Positions 1 to 9,075 of a stretch of 64,000 nucleotides of DNA are shown one piece after another. This DNA is from Ralstonia condita (GTDB lineage: Bacteria > Pseudomonadota > Gammaproteobacteria > Burkholderiales > Burkholderiaceae). The stretch lies in NCBI RefSeq assembly GCF_958405655.1, contig NZ_CATYWO010000007.1, positions 62,001 through 126,000 on the forward strand. The letters run 5' to 3'. The position numbers and the translations under genes were made by a program. The first letter of the stretch is position 1; each line of letters opens with the position of its first letter. The notes under the pieces were generated by a model. It was not told where the DNA came from. It was given only the letters and a program-made list of their open reading frames with translations, and did not search any database.

Positions 1-183
1 AACAAGTCAGATCTGCACTCGCTGCGTGAGGACGTGTCTGGCGAGGCTACCGCCGCGGGGCTGAAGAAGATCCTTGGCTCGTCGATCAAACCGATCCCCG
101 TGGACGATTCGATTCTGACGTTCCTTGAACCGAAGAAGCGCCTGGATTTCATCAAGCAATGGCGCACCGCCGCCGGCCGCTGA
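1..183 (+). CDS. ABC transporter substrate-binding protein, C-terminal part
   Basis: The window opens inside this gene; the last 60 codons are visible, ending at a TGA. The tail (PVDDSILTFLEPKKRLDF and following) resembles the C-terminus of family 1 periplasmic binding proteins of the iron(III)/2-aminoethylphosphonate type. The next two genes on the same strand are a fused permease and an ATPase, so this is most likely the periplasmic receptor of that importer. The substrate cannot be read from the sequence. Confidence 0.75.
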   Translation, partial: NKSDLHSLREDVSGEATAAGLKKILGSSIKPIPVDDSILTFLEPKKRLDFIKQWRTAAGR

Positions 184-270
184 TCTGATCTGCTGATCGC
201 AGCCCCCCCTCTCATCTGACCGACCGGCCAGCGCCGCCTGATTCCGGCGCTGGCCCCTCCTGGAGGCACC

Positions 271-2082
271 ATGCGTTCCCTAGCGCAAGACCGTGCCGCC
301 GCTTCGCAAGCCCCCCTCAAGCGCTCGCCCTGGACGCGTGTGGGACAGGTATTGCCGCGCGGCGTGGTCATCCTGCTTACCGCGCTGGCGATTTTCACGC
401 CGCTGGCGCTGATCTTCTACCAGAGCTTTCTGTCCGCGCCGTTCTTCATGCCCGACGCGCTGGCGGGGCTCGATGCGTATCGCTTCATCTTTACCGATTC
501 GGATTTCTGGCAAGCCTGCGAGAAATCCGCCGCGCTGGCGTTCGGCCTGGCCGCGATCTCGGTACCGCTGGGCGGCATCCTTGCGTTCCTGATGGTGCGC
601 TCGGACCTGCCGGGCCGCCGCATTCTCGAACCGTTGCTGATGATTCCGGTGTTCGTCTCGCCCATGGTACTGGCGTTCGGCTACGTGGTGTCCGCCGGAC
701 CGGTGGGCTTCTACACCGTGTGGTTCAAGAGCCTGTTTGGCGGTGCGCCTTGGAACGTGTATTCGTTCACCAGCATCATCATCATTGCCGGCCTGACGCA
801 CGTGCCGCACGTGTATCTGTATGTCTCGTCGGCGCTGCGCAGCCTGGGTTCGGATGTGGAAGAAGCCGCGCGGATCGCGGGGGCATCGCCGCTGTCGGTG
901 GCGCTGAACGTGAGCCTGCCGATGGTGCGCCCTGCCTTGCTGTACGCAGCCGTGCTGGTGACGTTCCTGGGCTTCGAGGTGTTCGGCCTGGTGCTCGTGC
1001 TGGGCGATCCGGAAGGTCACCTGGTGCTGGCAACGTATCTATACAAGCTGACAAACAAGCTCGGCACGCCGGCCTATCACCTGATGGCGGCCGTGGCGGT
1101 CTGCCTCGTGATGGTGACGTTCCCGCTGGTGCTGCTGCAACGCTACATGCTGAAGTCGGCCAACCGCTTTGTCACCGTCAAGGGCAAGGTCACGCGTAGC
1201 CGCCCCCTGCCCCTGGGCACATGGCGCTGGCCCGCATGGGCAGTGGTCGTGCTGTGGTTCTTCGTGACGGTCGTGGTGCCGCTCTCGGGTATCGCGCTGC
1301 GCGCCTTCGTGTCGAACTGGGGTGAAGGCGTGTCGCTGGTCGAAGCCTTCTCCACCGCGGCGTTCCAGCAGATCTTCGAGCAGCCGCAGTTCCTGCGCGC
1401 CATCGTCAACACGGTGCTGATCGGCGTCATTGGCGGCGCCATCGCAGTGGCCTGCTATACGTTCATCGGCCTGGCGATGCACCGCAAGCCCGATGGCTGG
1501 ACGCGCTTCCTCGATTACAGCGTGCTGGTGCCGCGCGCGATCCCGGGTCTGCTGGCTGGCCTGGCCTTCCTGTGGGTGTTCCTGTTCGTACCGAACTGGG
1601 TCGAGACCGGCCTGACCGACAGCGGCCTGCCCTTCGCCAACTGGATCATCGAAAACGTCGTACCCAGCCTGCGCGATTTGCGCAGCACGATCTTCAGCGT
1701 GTGGATCGCCTACACGGTGGTATGGATGGCCTATGGACTGCGCCTGATCTCGGCCGCGTTACTGCAGGTCGGTCCTGAACTGGAAGAGGCCGCACGATCG
1801 GTCGGTGCCAGCCGCGCCCGTACCACGCGCGATGTGACCGTACCGCTCACGCGCTACGGCCTGCTCGGCGCATGGCTGCTGGTCTTCCTGATTTTCGAGC
1901 GCGAGTACTCGACCGGTGTGTATTTGCTGTCGCCGGGCACCGAGACGATTGGCTCGATGCTGGTTTCCCTGTGGGCGGGCGGCGCCATCGATATCGTTGC
2001 CGCGCTGTCCTTCGTCAATATCGTGCTGGTGGCCGTCGGCCTCAGCATCGCACTGCGTTTCGGAGTGAAGCTCCATGATTGA
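271..2082 (+). CDS. ABC transporter permease, fused two-domain type
   Basis: This 603-residue inner-membrane protein has about twelve hydrophobic segments in two homologous halves. Each half carries an EAA loop that contacts the ATPase: EEAARIAGAS near residue 197 and EEAARSVGAS near residue 505. This tandem layout is typical of FbpB/AfuB-like iron(III) and 2-aminoethylphosphonate importers. A strong ribosome site (TGGAGG) lies just before the ATG. It follows the binding-protein gene by 87 bp and overlaps the ATPase gene by 8 bp, so all three are likely one operon. Iron versus phosphonate cannot be decided here. Confidence 0.88.
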   Translation: MRSLAQDRAAASQAPLKRSPWTRVGQVLPRGVVILLTALAIFTPLALIFYQSFLSAPFFMPDALAGLDAYRFIFTDSDFWQACEKSAALAFGLAAISVPLGGILAFLMVRSDLPGRRILEPLLMIPVFVSPMVLAFGYVVSAGPVGFYTVWFKSLFGGAPWNVYSFTSIIIIAGLTHVPHVYLYVSSALRSLGSDVEEAARIAGASPLSVALNVSLPMVRPALLYAAVLVTFLGFEVFGLVLVLGDPEGHLVLATYLYKLTNKLGTPAYHLMAAVAVCLVMVTFPLVLLQRYMLKSANRFVTVKGKVTRSRPLPLGTWRWPAWAVVVLWFFVTVVVPLSGIALRAFVSNWGEGVSLVEAFSTAAFQQIFEQPQFLRAIVNTVLIGVIGGAIAVACYTFIGLAMHRKPDGWTRFLDYSVLVPRAIPGLLAGLAFLWVFLFVPNWVETGLTDSGLPFANWIIENVVPSLRDLRSTIFSVWIAYTVVWMAYGLRLISAALLQVGPELEEAARSVGASRARTTRDVTVPLTRYGLLGAWLLVFLIFEREYSTGVYLLSPGTETIGSMLVSLWAGGAIDIVAALSFVNIVLVAVGLSIALRFGVKLHD

Positions 2083-3151
2083 ACTCACTGTCAACGACCT
2101 GCACCTGCAATACGGTAACAACCCGGTGCTCAAGGGTGTCTCGATGCAGCTGCAGAAGGGCGAGGTGGTCTCGCTGCTGGGCCCATCTGGTTCGGGCAAG
2201 ACGACGCTGCTGCGTGCTGTCGCCGGCCTCGAACAGGCAAGCCAGGGCTCCGTCAAGATCGGCGATCGGGTCATGTTCGACGGCGCCAAGAAGCTCGACG
2301 TGCCGGCCGAAGGGCGCAACCTGGGCCTGGTGTTCCAGTCCTACGCCTTGTGGCCGCACAAGACCGTGGCCGAGAACGTCGCCTACCCGCTCAAGCTGCG
2401 CAAGACGCCTGCCGCGCAGATCAAGGAACGCGTGCAGGCGGTACTGCAGCAACTGGGCCTCGGCCATCTGGGCGAGCGTTTCCCGAGCCAGCTCTCCGGT
2501 GGCCAGCAGCAGCGCGTGGCCATCGCCCGTGCGCTGGTCTACAACCCGCCCGTGATCCTGCTCGATGAGCCGCTCTCGAACCTCGACGCCAAACTGCGCG
2601 AAGAAGCCCGCGCCTTCCTGCGTGAGCTGATCGTCCGCCTGGGCCTTTCGGCCCTGATGGTCACGCACGACCAGAGCGAAGCGATGGCCATGTCCGATCG
2701 CATCCTGCTGCTCAACAACGGGGTCATCGAACAGCAAGGCACGCCGGAAGAGATGTACGGGGCGCCCCGAACCCTCTTCACCGCCGAGTTCATGGGCAGC
2801 AACAACCGGATCAACGGCAAGATCGCCGAAGTGCGTGACGGCATGGCCCGCCTGGTGGATGAGACGGGCGGCTGGTCGCTGTGGGGTGTGGCGCGCGGCG
2901 ATCTGAAGCCGGGCGCGGCGGCCCATGGCGTGATCCGTCTGGAGCAGGTACGCGTCGGTCTGGACAATGCCGACAACACCATCCACCTGCCGCTGGCCAC
3001 CCGCATGTATCTGGGCGACCGCTGGGAATGCCTGTTCCGCTCCGGCGGTGCCGCCGGCACTGGCCTGCGGGCCTACGCCAGCAGCGCCCCGTCCGATGGT
3101 CAGTACGCGCTGACCTTTCCCCGCGAGCAGTTCTGGTTGTACGCGGCGTAA
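2075..3151 (+). CDS. ABC transporter ATP-binding protein (iron/phosphonate/polyamine type)
   Basis: The 358-residue protein is the ATPase of the importer encoded upstream. Visible motifs are Walker A GPSGSGKTT near residue 35, the ABC signature LSGGQQQR near 140, Walker B VILLDEP near 160 and the switch histidine in MVTHD near 198. The roughly 120 residues after the nucleotide-binding domain fit a TOBE-like regulatory domain, as in FbpC and PotA. Its ATG lies inside the end of the permease gene (8 bp overlap), indicating translational coupling. An 11-C run and a bidirectional terminator follow the stop. Confidence 0.9.
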   Translation: MIELTVNDLHLQYGNNPVLKGVSMQLQKGEVVSLLGPSGSGKTTLLRAVAGLEQASQGSVKIGDRVMFDGAKKLDVPAEGRNLGLVFQSYALWPHKTVAENVAYPLKLRKTPAAQIKERVQAVLQQLGLGHLGERFPSQLSGGQQQRVAIARALVYNPPVILLDEPLSNLDAKLREEARAFLRELIVRLGLSALMVTHDQSEAMAMSDRILLLNNGVIEQQGTPEEMYGAPRTLFTAEFMGSNNRINGKIAEVRDGMARLVDETGGWSLWGVARGDLKPGAAAHGVIRLEQVRVGLDNADNTIHLPLATRMYLGDRWECLFRSGGAAGTGLRAYASSAPSDGQYALTFPREQFWLYAA

Positions 3152-3175
3152 GGCCCCCCCCCCCGCGTCGCAATG

Positions 3176-3204
3176 AAAAAGGCAGCCTCGGCTGCCTTTT
3201 CTTT
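3176..3204. terminator. Bidirectional intrinsic terminator between ABC operon and tatC
   Basis: A GGCAGC stem pairs with GCTGCC over a CTCG loop and is flanked by A5 on the left and T4-C-T3 on the right. It can therefore terminate transcripts from both the converging ABC operon and the long minus-strand run ending with tatC. Confidence 0.85.
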
Positions 3205-3219
3205 CGGGCGAGAGGAGGA

Positions 3220-4020
3220 TCAGTCCTTCACCACGGGGAGTTGATCCGGGTTGGAGTCGGGCGCAGTCGTCTTGCGCAGAAAGACCGCAGCCAGGATCAG
3301 CCCCACCTCATACAGCAACCATAGCGGCACCGCCAACAGCAATTGCGACATCACATCCGGCGGCGTGACGACCGCGGCAATCACAAACGCACCCACCACG
3401 ACATACGGCCGCACCTGGCGCAGCTTCTCCAGGCTGACGATGCCAAAGCGCACCAGCACCATGACCACCACCGGCACCTCGAACGTGATGCCGAAGGCCA
3501 GGAAGGTAGTCATGGCGAAGCTGAGGTACTTGTCGATGTCAGTCGACATCTCTGCGCCCAGGGGCGCGTTGTAGTGCGCCATGACCTTGAACACGGTCGG
3601 GAAAACGAGGAAATAGGCAAACGCCACGCCGCACAGGAAGAGCAGATAACTGCTCACCACCAGCGGAAGAATCATCCGCTTCTCATGCGTATAGAGGCCA
3701 GGCGCCACGAAGCGCCAGATCTGGTACAGCACCCATGGCAGCGCAATCAGGAATGCAGCCAGCAGCGTCACCTTCATCGGCACGAAGAACGAGCCCGTGA
3801 CGTCCGTCACGATCATGTGGCCGTTCTTCGGCAACGCCTGGATGAGCGGCCGGGAAAACAGATTGAAGATGTCGGGGGCCCAGTAGACCAGGCCGAGGAA
3901 GATCAGCAGTACGCCTGCACCGGCTTTGACGATGCGCTCGCGCAACTCGACCAGATGCGAGATGAAGGTTTCCTGCGCGCCGTCCTCGGGCGATTGTGGA
4001 TCGAGCGGAGCGGCACTCAT
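3220..4020 (-). CDS. tatC: Sec-independent protein translocase subunit TatC
   Basis: TatC is the polytopic subunit of the twin-arginine translocase; with TatB it recognises RR signal peptides of folded proteins. The 266-residue protein has the conserved N-terminal FISHLVELRERI motif and about six membrane segments, with the family pattern LPWVLYQIWRFVAPGLYTHEKR in the first half. It is last in tatA-tatB-tatC, 51 bp after tatB, and ends at a bidirectional terminator. MsrP in this window carries an RR signal and is a likely client. Confidence 0.96.
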   Translation of the reverse strand: MSAAPLDPQSPEDGAQETFISHLVELRERIVKAGAGVLLIFLGLVYWAPDIFNLFSRPLIQALPKNGHMIVTDVTGSFFVPMKVTLLAAFLIALPWVLYQIWRFVAPGLYTHEKRMILPLVVSSYLLFLCGVAFAYFLVFPTVFKVMAHYNAPLGAEMSTDIDKYLSFAMTTFLAFGITFEVPVVVMVLVRFGIVSLEKLRQVRPYVVVGAFVIAAVVTPPDVMSQLLLAVPLWLLYEVGLILAAVFLRKTTAPDSNPDQLPVVKD

Positions 4021-4071
4021 GTCAACTGGAAGGGGATGCGGTCAGGGCGCCGCGAATTGGGCACCCGAAAA

Positions 4072-4590
4072 TCATTCGAAGAAAGAGCGCGCGCGCGACT
4101 GCGCGGCAATGATGGGCGGGCGATGGCGCCTGACGCGTGCCGCACCGGACTGAGCCCACATACGAACGCCCTGCTTCTGCCGGTACCACTTGGGCATCGA
4201 CAGCTGCTTGTTGCGCCAGCTGTTGCGGCCGTTGCGAGACCGGCTGGGCGCTGGCTGCCAATCGGGCGCGGCTGTGGCGGTTTCACGCTGCGCCGGATCG
4301 CCGAGCGCCTCGTTCAGGCGTTCGTTGATCTCCGACGTGTGCTTGCTGACCTCCTGGTGGATGGTCTGCTCGACATTGCGTGCGGCCTCCTCGAATTCGG
4401 TGCGCATCTTGCGCAGCTCTTCGAGCTCGATTTCGCGGCTGACCTCGGCCTTGACGTCGGCGATGTAGCGTTGCGCGCGGCCGAGCAGCGCGCCAGCCGT
4501 ACGCGCTACCTTGGGCAGGCGCTCCGGTCCGATGACGACCAGCGCCACCGCGCCGATCAGCGCGAGCTTGGAGATGCCGAGATCAATCAT
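4072..4590 (-). CDS. tatB: Sec-independent protein translocase subunit TatB
   Basis: TatB bridges TatC and TatA during export of folded proteins. The 172-residue protein starts with one membrane helix (MIDLGISKLALIGAVALVVI), followed by the typical GPERLP hinge and a long charged amphipathic and coiled region. A proline- and arginine-rich, poorly conserved tail follows. TatB is distinguished from TatA by its length and the GPERLP motif. It lies 17 bp after tatA and 51 bp before tatC. Confidence 0.95.
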   Translation of the reverse strand: MIDLGISKLALIGAVALVVIGPERLPKVARTAGALLGRAQRYIADVKAEVSREIELEELRKMRTEFEEAARNVEQTIHQEVSKHTSEINERLNEALGDPAQRETATAAPDWQPAPSRSRNGRNSWRNKQLSMPKWYRQKQGVRMWAQSGAARVRRHRPPIIAAQSRARSFFE

Positions 4591-4607
4591 CTTTCAGCGG
4601 CCGCGGC

Positions 4608-4856
4608 TCAGCCCTGCTTGGACTTGTCGCGCGCTTCGACGTCGATCGTCGTCGCGTCATGCAGTTCGCGCGGCGGCTGGCTGGCGGTCTGCTGCGGGGC
4701 TGCCGGCTTGTCTTCCGACCCTTCGCGCATGCCTTCCTTGAAACCCTTCACGGCGCTGCCAAGGTCCGAACCGATGTTGCGCAGCTTCTTCGTGCCGAAC
4801 ACCATCATGATGATCACCAGCACAATCAGCCAGTGCCAAATGCTAAAGGAACCCAT
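4608..4856 (-). CDS. tatA: Sec-independent protein translocase subunit TatA
   Basis: TatA oligomerises to form the protein-conducting element of the Tat system. The 82-residue protein has one N-terminal membrane helix (SIWHWLIVLVIIMMVFG), then the FGTKKLRNIGSDLG hinge and amphipathic helix typical of TatA/E, then a polar tail. It follows the 124-residue membrane protein by 66 bp and precedes tatB by 17 bp, in the distal part of the his-tat gene run. Confidence 0.96.
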   Translation of the reverse strand: MGSFSIWHWLIVLVIIMMVFGTKKLRNIGSDLGSAVKGFKEGMREGSEDKPAAPQQTASQPPRELHDATTIDVEARDKSKQG

Positions 4857-4922
4857 GTCCTACTCCCACGTAATTACGGCGATCGGCGCTGCAACCGTGG
4901 CGGCGCCATTGATTGGTTAATT

Positions 4923-5297
4923 TTACTGATTCGCGTACATCGGTTTGCTGTCATTCAGATACAGCCAACCTTTCACAATACGATACAGCATCCAGATGCC
5001 CAGAGCCCACAGCACAGCAAAGCCAATGAAGGCCAGAGGGATCAGCAATACCCCCACGACACCCCAGAGCACGCACCACCAGAAGGACCGGATCTGCCAA
5101 CGGAAGTGCGATTCATACAGTGTGCCGCGCACATCGTCGCGCTTGACGTAGTCGACGATGATGGCGATCAACGCGGTGATGCCACCCGTGAGCCAGAAAA
5201 TGGCGTACAGGGCATACAGAATATGCGTCAACCGCCGCAGCCCGGCCAGGCGTTCGGCTTCGTCCGTTACCACAACGGCTGCTCCGTATTTCTCCAC
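4923..5297 (-). CDS. Small membrane protein of the DUF4870/COG3671-like family
   Basis: The function is unknown. The 124-residue protein has about three hydrophobic segments separated by a conserved-looking polar stretch (YESHFRWQIRSFWW), which resembles DUF4870-type membrane proteins. I chose a GTG start because GGGAGG sits just upstream of it and a longer reading would run back over hisE. It lies 31 bp after hisE and 66 bp before tatA, so it is probably co-transcribed with both. A housekeeping envelope role is only a guess from position. Confidence 0.75.
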   Translation of the reverse strand: MEKYGAAVVVTDEAERLAGLRRLTHILYALYAIFWLTGGITALIAIIVDYVKRDDVRGTLYESHFRWQIRSFWWCVLWGVVGVLLIPLAFIGFAVLWALGIWMLYRIVKGWLYLNDSKPMYANQ

Positions 5298-5328
5298 GCT
5301 GCCTCCCTGCGACGATGTGCCACCGTAG

Positions 5329-5703
5329 TCAGTCGCCTGCTGCGTCGCGTGCCTGCGACTTGCGTAACGCCTTCTCTTCCAGCCCCGAAAGCCCTTCGCG
5401 GCGCGCCAGCTCGTTGACCACGTCATCAGGCGTCAGATCGAAGTGCGACAGCAGCACCATCGTGTGAAACCAGAGATCGGCCACCTCGTAGACCACCTTG
5501 CTACGCGACGCATCGGTCATGCCGGCGGCGCGGGCGTCCTTGGCGGCCATGACCGTCTCGGTCGCTTCTTCGCCGATCTTCTTGAGGATGGCGTCGTCGC
5601 CCTTGTTGAACAGGCGGGCAATGTAGCTCTTTTCCGGGTCGCCGCCGTTGGCGAGCTTGCGGGATTCAAGCACCTCGCCCAGACGGCGCAGGGTGTCACT
5701 CAT
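5329..5703 (-). CDS. hisE: Phosphoribosyl-ATP pyrophosphatase
   Basis: HisE hydrolyses phosphoribosyl-ATP to phosphoribosyl-AMP and pyrophosphate, the second step of histidine synthesis. The 124-residue cytosolic protein shows the MazG-like helical pattern with acidic metal-binding residues (KKIGEEATETVMAAKD, then VVYEVADLWFHTMVLL). HisE is a separate protein here, not fused to HisI as in enterobacteria. Its start overlaps the end of hisI by 8 bp, suggesting coupled translation. Confidence 0.95.
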   Translation of the reverse strand: MSDTLRRLGEVLESRKLANGGDPEKSYIARLFNKGDDAILKKIGEEATETVMAAKDARAAGMTDASRSKVVYEVADLWFHTMVLLSHFDLTPDDVVNELARREGLSGLEEKALRKSQARDAAGD

Positions 5704-6118
5704 GGTTGTGGCCGGGCTTACCGGCGTAGATGTCGTCAGGATTCTTGAGCACGGGCTCGACGGTGTGCCAATCGCCGTCTTCCACCGTGCCCTCGAACTT
5801 TTGGAAAAAGCATGCGTGGCGGCCAGTATGACAGGCGATGCCGCCGACTTGTGTGACGCGGAGCAAGACCACGTCTTCGTCGCAGTCCAGACGGATTTCG
5901 TGCACCTTCTGGATGTGGCCGGACTCCTCGCCCTTGTGCCACAGGCGCTTGCGCGAGCGTGACCAGAACACGGCCTCGCCGGATTCCACGGTCTTCTGCA
6001 GCGCCTCGCGGTTCATGAACGCGAACATCAGCACGTCGTTGCTGCCCTGCTCCTGCACGATCACCGGCACGAGGCCGTGGTCGTCCCAGCGGACCTTGTT
6101 GAGCCACTTCTTGGTCAT
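5696..6118 (-). CDS. hisI: Phosphoribosyl-AMP cyclohydrolase
   Basis: HisI opens the adenine ring of phosphoribosyl-AMP, the third step of histidine synthesis. The 140-residue protein has the family hallmarks MFAFMNREAL, the SRSRKRLWHKGE motif, and the zinc/magnesium site LDCDEDVVLL followed by the cysteine-containing GIACHTGRHACFF. It begins 2 bp after hisF ends and overlaps hisE by 8 bp, in a tightly packed hisF-hisI-hisE block. Confidence 0.96.
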   Translation of the reverse strand: MTKKWLNKVRWDDHGLVPVIVQEQGSNDVLMFAFMNREALQKTVESGEAVFWSRSRKRLWHKGEESGHIQKVHEIRLDCDEDVVLLRVTQVGGIACHTGRHACFFQKFEGTVEDGDWHTVEPVLKNPDDIYAGKPGHNHE

Positions 6119-6120
6119 GA

Positions 6121-6891
<771 letters not shown>

Positions 6892-6926
6892 GATTAGGGG
6901 TGCCTCGCGGCACCCGTTGGGCGCGC

Positions 6927-7670
6927 TCAAGCGGCGCCAAGTTTGTCCGCGAGGGCTTGCGCTTCCTTGAAGTTCAGGTCGCCTGAGTAGATGGCACGGC
7001 CACAGATGACGCCTTCGACGCCATGCTCCTCGACCGCGCACAGGTGGTCGATGTCCTTCAGGTTGGACAGCCCGCCGCTGGCGATCACTGGAATCGACAC
7101 CGACTGGGCCAGCTTCACGGTGGCATCGATATTGATGCCCTGCAGCATGCCGTCTCGGCCGATGTCGGTATAGATGATCGCCTCGACGCCGTAATCTTCG
7201 TATTTCTTGGCGAGGTCAATGACTTCGTGGCCGGAGAGCTTGCTCCAGCCGTCGGTCGCCACCTTGCCGTCCTTGGCATCGAGCCCGACGATGATGTGAC
7301 CGCCGAACGCCGTGCATGCGTCCCGCAGAAAGCCCGGGTCCTTGACCGCCGCCGTGCCGATGATTACGTATGACAAGCCATCGTCGAGCCAGCGCTCGAT
7401 GGTGCCCAGATCGCGGATGCCGCCGCCGAGTTGCACGGGAATCTCATCGCCCACCTCGGCGAGGATGGCCTTTACAGCCGCCTCGTTACGCGGCTTGCCC
7501 GCGAAAGCGCCATTCAGATCGACAAGGTGCAAGCGGCGCGCACCCTGCTCGACCCAATGCCGCGCCATCGCTGCAGGGTCTTCCGAGAATACGGTGGCTT
7601 GATCCATATCGCCTTGTTTGAGGCGCACACACTGACCGTCCTTCAGGTCGATGGCCGGGATGAGCAACAT
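6927..7670 (-). CDS. hisA: ProFAR isomerase (phosphoribosylformimino-AICAR phosphate isomerase)
   Basis: HisA catalyses the Amadori rearrangement of ProFAR to PRFAR, the fourth histidine step. The 247-residue TIM barrel begins MLLIPAIDLKDGQCVRLKQGD, containing the catalytic aspartate, and shows the repeated phosphate loops LGGGIRD and IASGGLS that relate it to HisF. It stands between hisH (75 bp upstream) and hisF (35 bp downstream). Confidence 0.97.
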   Translation of the reverse strand: MLLIPAIDLKDGQCVRLKQGDMDQATVFSEDPAAMARHWVEQGARRLHLVDLNGAFAGKPRNEAAVKAILAEVGDEIPVQLGGGIRDLGTIERWLDDGLSYVIIGTAAVKDPGFLRDACTAFGGHIIVGLDAKDGKVATDGWSKLSGHEVIDLAKKYEDYGVEAIIYTDIGRDGMLQGINIDATVKLAQSVSIPVIASGGLSNLKDIDHLCAVEEHGVEGVICGRAIYSGDLNFKEAQALADKLGAA

Positions 7671-7745
7671 AAGCGTGACGACAGAGTTGAGGGGGAAAAA
7701 TAAAGGGGTAGGAAAACGGGTTCGGTTGCGACGCGGCCTCTGGCG

Positions 7746-8399
7746 TCACGGATTCCAATGCACGAAATTCCGGTAAATCTGCAGACCGGCCTGCGCACTT
7801 TTTTCCGGGTGGAACTGTGTTGCAAAAATATTATCCCGGGCAATGGCGCAGGTAAACCGCACGCCGTATTCGGTCTCTCCGACCGATTCCTCGGCGTTGG
7901 CGGGTCGTGCATAGTAGCTGTGCACGAAATAAAAGTAACTCTCGTCCGGCACGCCTGCCCACAACCGGTGGGGGCGGCTCTGGTGTACACGGTTCCAGCC
8001 CATCTGGGGCACTTTGTACCGCGAACCATCCGGCTGCAACTGCCCTTCCAGCTCAAAGCGGACCACATCGCCCTTGATCAGGCCGAGTCCGTCGGTGTAT
8101 TGCTGCCCCGGGCGCGCCTCGGTGCTGCGCTCGAGCAGCATCTGCTCGCCCACGCAAACGCCGAGCATCGGCTTGGCACGGGACGCTTCCAGCACGGCAT
8201 CGCGCAGGCCCGACTGGTCGAAAGCGGCCATGCAGTCTGGCATGGCACCCTGTCCCGGCAGCACCACGCGGTCGGCGGCACGAATCTCGTCGGCGTGCGC
8301 GCTGATGCGCACATCGGCCTCCGGAGCAACGGCCATCAAGGCCTGCGCCACCGAGCGCAGATTACCCATGCCGTAATCGACGATTGCTATCTTAGTCAT
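7746..8399 (-). CDS. hisH: Imidazole glycerol phosphate synthase, glutaminase subunit
   Basis: HisH hydrolyses glutamine and channels ammonia to HisF. The 217-residue class I amidotransferase shows the N-terminal IAIVDYGMGNLRSV, the nucleophile cysteine in GVCVGEQMLLE near residue 84, and the His/Glu pair in QFHPEKSAQAG near the C-terminus. Its ATG overlaps the marC stop as ATGA, so it is coupled to marC rather than directly to hisB. Confidence 0.96.
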   Translation of the reverse strand: MTKIAIVDYGMGNLRSVAQALMAVAPEADVRISAHADEIRAADRVVLPGQGAMPDCMAAFDQSGLRDAVLEASRAKPMLGVCVGEQMLLERSTEARPGQQYTDGLGLIKGDVVRFELEGQLQPDGSRYKVPQMGWNRVHQSRPHRLWAGVPDESYFYFVHSYYARPANAEESVGETEYGVRFTCAIARDNIFATQFHPEKSAQAGLQIYRNFVHWNP

Positions 8400-9019
8400 G
8401 ACTTAAGTACAGGCAACAGGGTTTTCAGCCCGTCAACAATGAATTCCACGGCCAGGGCCGCCAGGATCAGACCCATCAGCCGCGTACCGACGTTGATACC
8501 GGTGCGGCCGATCACCCGGGCGATCGGCTCGGCGGCCCGCAACACGACCCATACCACGGCGGCAATCGCCACTCCCACGCCCGCCAGGAGCAGCAGTTCC
8601 CACCAATGCTTTGTCTTGCCCGCATAGACGATCACCGTGCTGATCGAGCCTGGGCCCGTAAGCAGCGGTATCGCCAGCGGCACGACCGCAATGCTCGCCT
8701 TCGCGCCGGCCTCGTCTTCTTCCTCGGGCGTGGCCTTGGTGCGGCTGGTCTGGGCGTTCAGCATGTTCAACGCGATCATGATCATGATGATCCCGCCGCC
8801 CACCTGGAGCGAACCCACCGAAAACCCGAAAAAGCTGATGATCTGCTCGCCCAGCAGCGCCGACAGGCCAATCACGATCGCCACCGAAATCGATGCAACC
8901 TGGATCGTGCGGCGCTTTTCCTCGTCGGTTTGACTCTCGGTCAAGCTGATGAAGAAAGGGATCGCGCCAATCGGGTTGATCAGCGCGAGCAACGAGAAAA
9001 AGCTCTTGGTCAGATCCAT
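8396..9019 (-). CDS. MarC family integral membrane protein
   Basis: The 207-residue protein has about six membrane segments. It shows the MarC/UPF0056 signature LINPIGAIPFFISL at the N-terminus and VPLAIPLLTGPGSISTVIV in the middle, with an acidic loop (PEEEDEAGAK) between the halves. The role of the family is unresolved; the early link of MarC to multiple antibiotic resistance was not upheld. Its position between hisB (56 bp upstream) and hisH (4 bp overlap) makes it part of the his transcript. Confidence 0.9.
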   Translation of the reverse strand: MDLTKSFFSLLALINPIGAIPFFISLTESQTDEEKRRTIQVASISVAIVIGLSALLGEQIISFFGFSVGSLQVGGGIIMIMIALNMLNAQTSRTKATPEEEDEAGAKASIAVVPLAIPLLTGPGSISTVIVYAGKTKHWWELLLLAGVGVAIAAVVWVVLRAAEPIARVIGRTGINVGTRLMGLILAALAVEFIVDGLKTLLPVLKS

Positions 9020-9075
9020 GGGATCGGTGGCCGGGTCGTGGAGTCAGGTACGCTCGGCCAGGCCGATACGCTGGA

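Noticed and set aside
1..3151. Calling the ABC importer specifically iron(III) FbpABC or 2-aminoethylphosphonate PhnSTUV.
   Set aside because: The binding protein is truncated by the window edge and no pathway genes are adjacent, so the substrate cannot be decided.
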